DNA from: Symbiodinium microadriaticum
Lineage: Eukaryota > Sar > Dinophyceae > Suessiales > Symbiodiniaceae
DNA: 64,000 bases
Assembly (NCBI GenBank): GCA_001939145.1
Contig: LSRX01001486.1
Location: 71,696 to 135,695 of the forward strand
Direction: 5' to 3'
Shown here: positions 53,198 to 60,750 of the stretch, in pieces
Layout: each line of letters begins with the position of its first letter
How positions within the stretch are numbered: position 1 is the first letter of the stretch
Made by a program: the position numbers and the translations under genes
Notes under the pieces: model-generated
Told to the model about the DNA's origin: nothing
Seen by the model: only the letters and a program-made list of their open reading frames with translations
Database searches by the model: none

Positions 53198-56122
53198 GTG
53201 GAGGATCATCAGGCTAAGTCTATGTGCTCTACATCTCCGTGCTTATCCAAAGGGGTGAAGTACAAAACTGGACGGATCTCACTTTGGAACCTGGGTGGTC
53301 AAAACATCGACACCCTCAATGTTGTTTTACAAGATTCAGATTTCATTGCTGTTCAAGAAGTTGCTCGAGATGAACCTGGTTGGAAAGAGTATAATGATGA
53401 CCAATTTTGCTGGCTTCTCCACCGACATGAACATCAATATCGCGGAGTTGGACTTGGGGTGGCACAGGACCTCTTTGACTGCATCGTTGACAAGACGGCC
53501 ACTGAACGCGGGATCTGGGCTTTGGTGAGGGTCAAAGGCATCGGCCGTGTTGTCTTAGGGAGTCTTCATTGTCATACTGGAGCAACGCAAAAAACATACG
53601 CTTCGGCAGTCCATACGTTCTTCAAGGCGTTCAAAAGAAAATGGAGAGGCTACCCCATCATGCTTGGCGTTGACGCGAATGAACAACCAACGTGGAACAA
53701 AGAAAATGAGAATGAGGATGACTTCAACATCACCAACACGTCCGTCAACCTGGAGGCGCTCCTCGAGGAAGTCTATAACCTTGGGCTGAAAGCGGTCACA
53801 CCGATCGACTCTCAGCTCTCCACCCCTACCCATTATCCACGAGACCCGATGAGAACAGGGAGGCAAATCGACATGCTTTTCACGAAGTCCCTCATGGTAA
53901 GCCGAAGCCGAATTCGACCTGACATGAGACATTGCATTGGAACCGATCATGCGGAGATCAATTGTGATATCTTCTCGTCTGGGTCAAGATTTCAGCCCTG
54001 GGGGAGTGACACGCGACCGCGGAAACTTTCTGCTCTCCTACCACATCAACATACCATCGTCGACGGAGATGACCTATGCCACCTTGCACAGACTTGCACT
54101 CGGCCAAAATGCTCACCTTCGTATCATGACTCTGATGAGATCAAACAGATGATTGCGAAGGCCAAAGCTACAAATGATCCCACGCTGTGGAAAAAAGTCC
54201 ATAAAACGAGACGAAGGGCTCGCAATGAATGGATTAAGTCTCGTTCGAGTGCTGTTCTACAAGGAGACTGGGGTGCTTTTCGTTCGTACCAGAAAGACAA
54301 GCGAAGGCGCAAAGGCTGGTGGGGAAGGATGTTGACAGACAAATCTGCCGCTGAACTCACGCAGGAAGTCCAATCACACCTCGAGGAGAAAATGACTGAC
54401 CCTGCTAACTCCAACTGGGATGAAGTTGTTAGTGGATTCATTGAACGTCTGGTACTACCTGAACATTGGCAGCCCTTTACCAAGGAGGAAATCTTCGAGA
54501 CCCTCTCTCACATGAAGCCTCATGCTGCGGTTGGGGAGGACATCATCTGTGTTGACCTTCTAAAGGCTATTGTTCTACACGACAACCTTGGGGAGCAGTT
54601 TGTTGCCCTACTCAACCACATTGTGCACCACAACCAACAACCTGAAAGTTGGGGAGTCAGCATCCTTGCATTACTTGCGAAATGCGCCGATCCAGCTGCA
54701 CCCGGTGATCTTCGTCCCATCTGCGTTGGATCTAACTTTGCCAAACTCACCAATAGGCTGGTCATGGCAAGAGTCTTCCCTGTGTTGCGACGTGGATCCC
54801 GATGCTCAACCTGTGGAAAGAATCGCCAAGTTGCAGACCTTGTTGGGGTGATGACCAGGATGCGCGACATGCTACATGAGTGGCGAGAACCACTGCTCAT
54901 AGCTAAGTTGGATGTCGCTGGAGCATTTGATCGCCTCTCTCGGCCCAAAGTTGCAGAGCTCATCATTGAGAGAACACAGCATACGAACCTTGGTCGAGAA
55001 GTACGCTACATGTTGCAGCAGCTTGGAGTCAACCAGCTCAAAGGAACGGTACCAGGAGGCCATAGTATCAACATCAAGGCGAACGTGGGAATACGCCAAG
55101 GAGCTCCAGAATCAGCTGAACTTTTTGGTCTAGTTATGGGCCTCATGCTCGATACGATGCTGGACACAAAGGATTGGATGGCAATTGGTGCACCTGTACA
55201 GGATCTGGACATTGAGCTCCTGTTCTTCCAGGACGACATCTTCGTTTTCGAGACCTCCACGGCCCGCCTCGCACGTAAGATCAACCTGGTGGGTGATGTA
55301 CTTCACGGAGGAGGACTTTGCCTTGCAATGAAGAAGACAAAGATTGTGGCGACTGCGGACTACAAGGGCAAGATGGTGGTTGAGATAGCCGGCCAGGAGG
55401 TCAAGATCCAGAAGAATGAGTCCATCAAAGTACTGGGGGTGAACTTCAACTTCTCAGCACCTGCAGCACAACAAGCCGAGGAACTACTTGGCAGGGCGAG
55501 GGGTGCTTTCGAAGAACATCGACACCTCCTTATGGCCAAAGGTTCTTGGAAAAGCAAAGCATTCACAATGGCCATGCTCATCACTTCCACGTGGCGCTGG
55601 GTTGCGGGTGCAGTACATTGGAGCCGAGAAAGCCTGTGCAAAGCAAACTCACTCCAAGCACAGATCCTCCGAACCTCGTTCAAGATGAGCAGGACGTCGG
55701 ATGAGAACTGGGTTGATTGGAATAAAAGGACACTTCGCACGGTTCGCTGTTTTCTCCACAAACATCAGATCCCCAGATGGAGCACCACTGCTCTTACGAT
55801 GCAGCATCAACTCTTAGGACACTGGGCTCGTACTGTTGAAACACTCGAAGATGGTACATGCATGCCAGGCATCACCATGCGCAGTCTCAGATGGAGATGC
55901 ATGCAGTGGTGGGAACAGCAACAAGCCCTGCCTCACACTGGTAGGCGACATCCCCGAGCCTTCTACCCCTCCAACATGGAGCGGCAAATCAGCTCGGCAG
56001 TAGGTAGCAACTGGTTCAGCAAAGCAAGTGATCGGATCAAGTGGCGAGAATCTCTTGCTCTCTACCTCGACAAATTCGACGTGAAATGGACGAGCGGTCG
56101 ACAGTGTGCTATTGCAATGTAG
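53198..56122 (+). CDS. LINE ORF2: APE endonuclease and reverse transcriptase
   Basis: 974 residues. Endonuclease (about 23-258): WNLGG with Asn31, QE with Glu54, LHCHTG at 123-128, LGVDAN with Asp159 and Asn161, RQIDMLF with Asp225, and GTDH at 248-251, i.e. the full APE-type catalytic set. Reverse transcriptase (about 430-760): LRPICVGSNFAKL, motif A KLDVAGAFDR (Asp572), motif B GIRQGAPESAELF (631-643), motif C FQDD (677-680), then GLCLAMKKTK and IKVLGVNF. The C-terminal 200 residues resemble the LINE thumb and post-RT region; no RNase H. The protein nicks target DNA and copies element RNA at the nick. The catalytic FQDD has Gln where most LINEs have Ala. The actual start may differ from Met1, since the frame could also be entered by reinitiation after ORF1. 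Confidence 0.92.
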   Translation: MEDHQAKSMCSTSPCLSKGVKYKTGRISLWNLGGQNIDTLNVVLQDSDFIAVQEVARDEPGWKEYNDDQFCWLLHRHEHQYRGVGLGVAQDLFDCIVDKTATERGIWALVRVKGIGRVVLGSLHCHTGATQKTYASAVHTFFKAFKRKWRGYPIMLGVDANEQPTWNKENENEDDFNITNTSVNLEALLEEVYNLGLKAVTPIDSQLSTPTHYPRDPMRTGRQIDMLFTKSLMVSRSRIRPDMRHCIGTDHAEINCDIFSSGSRFQPWGSDTRPRKLSALLPHQHTIVDGDDLCHLAQTCTRPKCSPSYHDSDEIKQMIAKAKATNDPTLWKKVHKTRRRARNEWIKSRSSAVLQGDWGAFRSYQKDKRRRKGWWGRMLTDKSAAELTQEVQSHLEEKMTDPANSNWDEVVSGFIERLVLPEHWQPFTKEEIFETLSHMKPHAAVGEDIICVDLLKAIVLHDNLGEQFVALLNHIVHHNQQPESWGVSILALLAKCADPAAPGDLRPICVGSNFAKLTNRLVMARVFPVLRRGSRCSTCGKNRQVADLVGVMTRMRDMLHEWREPLLIAKLDVAGAFDRLSRPKVAELIIERTQHTNLGREVRYMLQQLGVNQLKGTVPGGHSINIKANVGIRQGAPESAELFGLVMGLMLDTMLDTKDWMAIGAPVQDLDIELLFFQDDIFVFETSTARLARKINLVGDVLHGGGLCLAMKKTKIVATADYKGKMVVEIAGQEVKIQKNESIKVLGVNFNFSAPAAQQAEELLGRARGAFEEHRHLLMAKGSWKSKAFTMAMLITSTWRWVAGAVHWSRESLCKANSLQAQILRTSFKMSRTSDENWVDWNKRTLRTVRCFLHKHQIPRWSTTALTMQHQLLGHWARTVETLEDGTCMPGITMRSLRWRCMQWWEQQQALPHTGRRHPRAFYPSNMERQISSAVGSNWFSKASDRIKWRESLALYLDKFDVKWTSGRQCAIAM

Positions 56123-56371
56123 GCCCTCATAGGCACTAATGAAGTTCACTCGGACTGAAGGTGCCGAGGGTCTGCGACTTCGCTGTCGTGTCTACCGCTC
56201 TGACATGCTGTTTGTGAACTTCGTTTAGCTCATACATTGATCAACATACCTGTTCAGTACTTTTGTCCTCATCTACTTCAAGACTCACCACATGACCACA
56301 ACCTTATGATGACTGCTCGGCTGGGCTCGAGGTGATTGTGAAGACTAGCGACTTTCCTCTATGCCCTCCGC

Positions 56372-56680
56372 TTGACGTGTGCCATGGCGCTCCTCGGGGT
56401 GATCATGCTGGGCTTCCACATCGTGGTGTTTCAGTGCGCGCCGTCGACACCCCCATGGACTGATGCAGAAATCGCTGCAAGAATGGCAGAAAATTGGGGT
56501 GAGGTTGAATGGACCACCCCTCCTCTTCCGCAAGGCGCAGCTGGCACGCAATGGAACGACACTGTCTGGGACACGCCGTGGTCCTATGCACCCACTACAG
56601 TGCTGCTTGCAGTTGGGAAAGTGCGGAACAATACCCTGCACAATCTCAAGCAGAGTATGTACAGGCGTACCAAGAACAGA
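56372..56680 (+). CDS. Overlapping N-terminal frame before LINE ORF3
   Basis: A 167-codon ORF starts here and overlaps the start of ORF3. Its first half has a signal-like hydrophobic run (LLGVIMLGFHIVVF), then a Trp-rich segment (WTDAEIAARMAENWGEVEW, WNDTVWDTPWSYAP) that looks more protein-like than the matching frame of ORF3. After about 56600 it degrades while the ORF3 frame becomes Gln/Ser-rich and regular. ORF3 may therefore really begin in this frame and shift by one base, through an indel or programmed frameshift. The ORF ends at 56875 if read straight through. Confidence 0.4.
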
Positions 56681-59550
56681 CACAGTCAACTTCATCGCCT
56701 TCCCTGTCCTCGTCGTGTTCAATGGGTCAGGCACAACAATGGGGAGACTATCCTGGATCGTCCTCCTCAACTTGTACACAAGAGGGTGACGTTGCTGGAT
56801 CATCTTCCTTGTCTACTACGACCTGGGATGAGAATATATCTATGGGTCTTCAAGAAGACGAAATTGATGGTCTAGACCGCATTGGTCATGCACTACTTGC
56901 ACCCATTCCGGAGGACATACCGCTCCCCTTCGAAACGGACACGACCATGATAGACACTGGGGCTCAAGGTGACAGTGGCGAACTCTGTGACGAATCTGGG
57001 AGTGCGGACTGCGATGCAAATGGACACAAACCAGTTGAGGAAGAGGACTGGTTTGAGGTAGTTCGAGACCGTCGTGGACTTCGTGGACGTGCTGCCCTAC
57101 CTCCTCGACGCCCTCTACATGGACGAGACCCAAGTACCCTGACTACGCCAAAGACCCTATCGGTGGAGGAAAGAATCGGTGATGTCGGCATTACGCAGAG
57201 AGGGCGGAAAACCCGTACTGGTGTGGATAGATGGCACTACCCGAACGGCACCATTAGACGACGGCTTCGTGAACAACATGCAGAAGACGCGGAGAGACCG
57301 AACAATGAGGGAAATGAGGATACCATCACCTTCTACGACAAGAAGCAGTGGTTGGAGGACCGATCGGACAAACACAAGCCCGAAGCAGGAGGATCGGAAT
57401 CATCCACTACGGGGTCAGATCGTGGAACTTTACCGACACAGTCATCGAGCTCTTCAAACACGGAGGCCATTGGCTTCTGGAAAGCAGGTATCTGGATCCC
57501 CCGTTGCAGAACACCTGCGGAGCAGCGAACTCACCGAGGTGGCAATGGACCGCAGAGATCTCAACGGAAAGCAGCTAGGGTGGACTCATACTTTGCTGGT
57601 ACATGGAAGCCAGCTTGGCTCACAAACTACGCGCAGGCCAAACGTGAACGTGAAGCCCAAGCTGGTCATGAGATACAAGAAACACAGCTGGCCACCCCTC
57701 CATCCATGGCCCAAGCCACGGATGTGGACCCGTGGTCTGGACAGAACCAAGACAATCAATGGTGGGCGGGGTGGTATGATACATCCTCGAGTTCCTGGAC
57801 ATCCTGGACGTGGTCGTCGACGACATCTACGTCCTTGCCTGAAGCTGCCCAAGAAGTCGTGCCCAACCTCGGCCTCTTCCCTAACGTCATAAATGCGAGT
57901 GCGCCATCGGGGGTGACAGTCTCGACGGAGCCCACTATGGAGCTAACAAACTCTGAGAGGGCGCATCTTGAGGACGCAGGAGTGCCAAGAAGTGAAATTC
58001 AGAGGCTAGCCCATCTCTTTGCCAGTCTTGATGAACATGAGAGGATGGGGACGGGGCCTGAGTCTCGTTGGGCACTAGGCCGCCTCAGCCAACGTGGAGA
58101 TGAAGGAGTTCAGTGCCTTGAGAGTCTTCTGCTGATGATCCAGCGTCGGTTGAGACCACGTGGGCACTGGCCTGTCACAAGGATCCCCAGGCCACAGCAT
58201 ACACAGTTGAGAATGTTTACGTGGGTTGGTCAATTTGGATCCATCCTTAGCAATTCCCTCGAGCACCAACTTCGTACACCGTTACAACCCTCCGAGGAAG
58301 GTGGACGCACAGTTGACAGTGACAGTGATGTTGTACCCATGGAGCAGACGACCAACGCCACCACGGCACATGAGGAGGTGAACCGGGACTTTGAACATGA
58401 ACCAGATCCTGATGCAGCGTCTTCCTCCGCTACCCGCTCTCGTAGCTCAAGCCGTGTATTGGACACCATGACACCCATTACCACTGCTGAGGCCCAAGCT
58501 CTTCAAGGAGTACCAGGGCTAGCGGCGGCACTTAATGGTGAACTACTTGGTATATGGTCTGAAGACACCACTACTACGACGTCCACAACGATGAGCTCTG
58601 TGCTTGGGAACGACCCTTTGCTGAGTACTAGCACAGGGGAGGAGTCCGCTGACTTGTGGAGTGACAACTCTGAGATGCCACACCTGTTCCGTGACGGACC
58701 CTCTTGCACATCTACGTCGACTACCTCTACGACCACTCGACCAACTACGCTGGATGCTATCCGTGATGCGGTGATCCGGAACCTGGCCCTGGCGAACCCG
58801 GCGGATGTGATTGATGTTCTTCACCGTCTACTTGCAGACATGAGAGACTTGGTTCGTCGACAGAGGCTCTTTATTGAGGCGCTAGAGGAGGTGGTGCGAC
58901 GACTACCTCGTCCCCCCAATCCTCAAGTTTTCAATGGACGTGCCATCGCACATACCGTGGCGGACCGGGTTCTTGAGGAAGCTGGATACGGCGATGGGGT
59001 ATCCCTCGGCATGCAGTCGCAGCCAGTGGATGCGCCAGCCATACTTCTGCAGCCGGGCCTACCACAGACTGTGGATGAAGCAAACCGTGCTCTGCCCAAC
59101 ATTGGACGTGGAGCCGTAGCTGGTCTTCGTCGTCGAGCATGGCGGCAACACATGCGCAACCTATACGAACAAGAAGGTGAGACGCTCCCTGCTTCTCCGT
59201 CGGATTATGGCAATGAATTGGTGGTTGAGACCTTCACGGACCTTTTCTTTGTACAGGGCACGTCCAACACTATGCTGGTTGCACCTGGTGGATGCCCACC
59301 ATACCCGGTCTTACCAGAAGCGGATCGCCCCAGTCATCGCCGTCGTCTGCATCAACCCCGTCCTCGAGCACAACTTGCTGAAAGAGACCTACGTCGTCCT
59401 CATGGATCCCGTCGTCGTCAAATATCAAGTGAGGGGGCTGCTCGTGAGTCGAATGAGGCTGCTACGCGTGAGTCGGTAGGTCGTAGTGGCCGCCCGTCTG
59501 TACGTAATCGCCGAGAGAGAAGTCGCAGTCGTGATGTTTCTTTGCTGTAA
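56509..59550 (+). CDS. LINE ORF3, large protein of unknown function
   Basis: 1013 codons in one frame, between the RT stop and the poly(A) tail. The N-terminal third is Ser/Thr/Gln-rich, then acidic (DWFEVVRDRRGLRGRAALPP near 180-200) and Arg-rich; the middle has WWAGWYDTSSSSWTSWTWSS; a more ordered region (about 480-620) includes NSERAHLEDAGVPRSEIQRL and a helical segment; a predicted-helical stretch with VIDVLHRLLADMRDLVRRQR follows near 750-790; the C terminus is Arg/Ser-rich (RNRRERSRSRD), like RS or nucleic-acid-binding tails. No gag, protease, RNase H or integrase motif seen. The uninterrupted frame, in contrast to the many-exon host genes, supports its being part of the element. Function unknown. 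Confidence 0.7.
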   Translation: MDHPSSSARRSWHAMERHCLGHAVVLCTHYSAACSWESAEQYPAQSQAEYVQAYQEQTQSTSSPSLSSSCSMGQAQQWGDYPGSSSSTCTQEGDVAGSSSLSTTTWDENISMGLQEDEIDGLDRIGHALLAPIPEDIPLPFETDTTMIDTGAQGDSGELCDESGSADCDANGHKPVEEEDWFEVVRDRRGLRGRAALPPRRPLHGRDPSTLTTPKTLSVEERIGDVGITQRGRKTRTGVDRWHYPNGTIRRRLREQHAEDAERPNNEGNEDTITFYDKKQWLEDRSDKHKPEAGGSESSTTGSDRGTLPTQSSSSSNTEAIGFWKAGIWIPRCRTPAEQRTHRGGNGPQRSQRKAARVDSYFAGTWKPAWLTNYAQAKREREAQAGHEIQETQLATPPSMAQATDVDPWSGQNQDNQWWAGWYDTSSSSWTSWTWSSTTSTSLPEAAQEVVPNLGLFPNVINASAPSGVTVSTEPTMELTNSERAHLEDAGVPRSEIQRLAHLFASLDEHERMGTGPESRWALGRLSQRGDEGVQCLESLLLMIQRRLRPRGHWPVTRIPRPQHTQLRMFTWVGQFGSILSNSLEHQLRTPLQPSEEGGRTVDSDSDVVPMEQTTNATTAHEEVNRDFEHEPDPDAASSSATRSRSSSRVLDTMTPITTAEAQALQGVPGLAAALNGELLGIWSEDTTTTTSTTMSSVLGNDPLLSTSTGEESADLWSDNSEMPHLFRDGPSCTSTSTTSTTTRPTTLDAIRDAVIRNLALANPADVIDVLHRLLADMRDLVRRQRLFIEALEEVVRRLPRPPNPQVFNGRAIAHTVADRVLEEAGYGDGVSLGMQSQPVDAPAILLQPGLPQTVDEANRALPNIGRGAVAGLRRRAWRQHMRNLYEQEGETLPASPSDYGNELVVETFTDLFFVQGTSNTMLVAPGGCPPYPVLPEADRPSHRRRLHQPRPRAQLAERDLRRPHGSRRRQISSEGAARESNEAATRESVGRSGRPSVRNRRERSRSRDVSLL

Positions 59551-59665
59551 GAAACCACGTTGGTCATGAGTCGTGGGCCTGAGGCCTGATTTTTATTTGA
59601 GTTCCTAGTGTATGCTTGTGAATGGCAAGCCTGACTTTCTGCGGAGAGAAAGGCCACTACACTTT

Positions 59666-59680
59666 AAAAAAAAAAAAAAA
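59666..59680 (+). other. LINE poly(A) tail
   Basis: 15 A residues directly after the 3' UTR (CACTTT) and directly before CCCTAAACC. It marks the 3' end of the element and fits target-primed reverse transcription. Confidence 0.85.
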
Positions 59681-59897
59681 CCCTAAACCAACCAACCAAC
59701 CTAAACCGTTCAGGGTTAGGTTCTGAGGTTTGGGGACTTAGGGGTATAGGCATTCACGGCCAACCAACCTCCAGTCGACTGACTTTCTGTGCAGCTCGTC
59801 TAGATGTCAGCGCGACACGCCTTAATTAATGTGATGCCTACACCCTGAACACTGAGCATCCCTAAACCCGAAACCCTAAATCCTAACCTAAACTCAG

Positions 59898-60002
59898 GAA
59901 GGTTCGGCGATTGTCGAAGTATCTGAGTGCGGCGAATACGTCCGGAAGCGAAGCCAGGATCCGGACGAGCCGAGAGGCGAAAACACTAATGGGCTCTGGT
60001 AG
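59898..60002 (+). CDS. La-motif exon (end of the domain)
   Basis: Acceptor AACTCAG, then EGSAIVEVSECGEYVRKR, the last strand of the La motif, then an acidic linker (DPDEPRGENT) to a TAG at 60000-60002. It joins QRSL of the exon at 51088 in phase 0. A GA donor within the linker (after DEPR) could continue the gene; otherwise the protein ends here, without an RRM. Confidence 0.75.
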   Translation, partial: EGSAIVEVSECGEYVRKRSQDPDEPRGENTNGLW

Positions 60003-60750
60003 TCGTTCATCGATGTATATTCGATATGGAGGATATTACGTTTTCGATTGGGGGGGGGGCGGCAAAAATAACAAGTAATGTCGCATGTTGCCTGGATATC
60101 AAGCTCGTTTTGCCACATCAGTTCTGTGTTCATGTGTATCGTAAACTGAGGGGTTCGATTTCCATTTATCAGGAATCTAGGTAAATGAGGGATTTGGAGA
60201 AATTGAGTTTTCGAATGGGTGCTACACAATTTCAGGACAGAATTGGTACCAGCAGGACAGGACCTTTTCAGGGCATATGAGCAAATATAAAATTTCATAG
60301 TAAACTCTTCAGCTCTTAATGGTCTCAGTCTTTAGCGGTCTTGGGTTGGGGACCTTTCTTATAGGGATTGGAGAGTTTCGTAAAATGTTATACGAGGTTT
60401 TGTGAGGTCATTGAATTAGAATTTCAGAGAATAGGGGAGATGTCTACGGCCGATCTTTTCTACAAGAAATGGCTATTGCATCCCAGGGTTAAGTCGCATC
60501 GAGTTGTGTTTGGTCGCATCGATCTAGTTGTCAACAGGCGTATCTCGAGCGAGCGCTTGTGGAATCGAACGTCTAAATGAGGGATGGACTTGTGTCGAGC
60601 TAGCACCCACTAGAATATATATATATATATATGAGATAACTGGAAGTCGCGCGGTACTCGCACAAAGAAAATCGTGTGAGCATTACACAGGCATAAGTGT
60701 TAGTCTAGAAGTTAGAGTCCGAAGCATAAATTAGATTTCGTGCAGGTTTT
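60003..60750. other. Transition zone, no gene recognised
   Basis: No telomere-like repeats after about 59890. A G-run at 60050-60060, a (AT)n microsatellite at 60616-60631 and rising AT content. Two ORFs of about 70 codons (60368-60580, 60528-60734) have no family features. Confidence 0.5.

Larger units (their letters stand above)
51557..59680 (+). mobile_element. LINE-type non-LTR retrotransposon
   Basis: A full-length-looking element of 8.1 kb in the La-gene intron, same strand. Order: 5' UTR of about 216 bp, ORF1 (51773-53158), ORF2 with APE endonuclease and reverse transcriptase (53198-56122), ORF3 (56509-59550), a 3' UTR of about 110 bp and a 15-base poly(A) tail (59666-59680). The ORFs are intact, so the insertion is probably young. 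Both edges are CCCTAAA-type repeat: the 5' edge follows AAACCCTAAACCCT and the tail runs into CCCTAAACCAACC, so the target was a telomere-like tract and any target duplication cannot be separated from it. I see no RNase H domain. The third ORF is unusual for a LINE. Confidence 0.85.
48473..60002 (+). other. Inferred gene: La-motif (La/LARP) RNA-binding protein
   Basis: Five exons (48473-48500, 49420-49442, 49870-49936, 51021-51088, 59898-60002) join in phase into one complete La motif. La motifs bind RNA 3' ends, classically oligo(U) of RNA polymerase III transcripts, and in LARPs also mRNA or poly(A). The known RNA-contact residues are present: Q, Y and Y of QFDYYF, then D and F of KDNF, and F of AKFNR. 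The wording of the motif (YYFGD, KFNR, LT-DF) is closest in my judgement to genuine La or LARP7. The expected RRM should follow the last exon but is not visible in the window. Two donors are GC, one GT and one GA; the fourth intron is 8809 bp because it carries a LINE. Confidence 0.75.

Noticed and set aside
54124..55761. Minus-strand ORFs of 90-150 codons within the RT gene
   Set aside because: They mirror the strongly supported ORF2 codons and have no motif of their own.
57179..57892. 237-codon ORF in a second frame of ORF3
   Set aside because: It shadows ORF3. Its translation is Arg/Thr-rich without regular structure, and the ORF3 frame is far longer.
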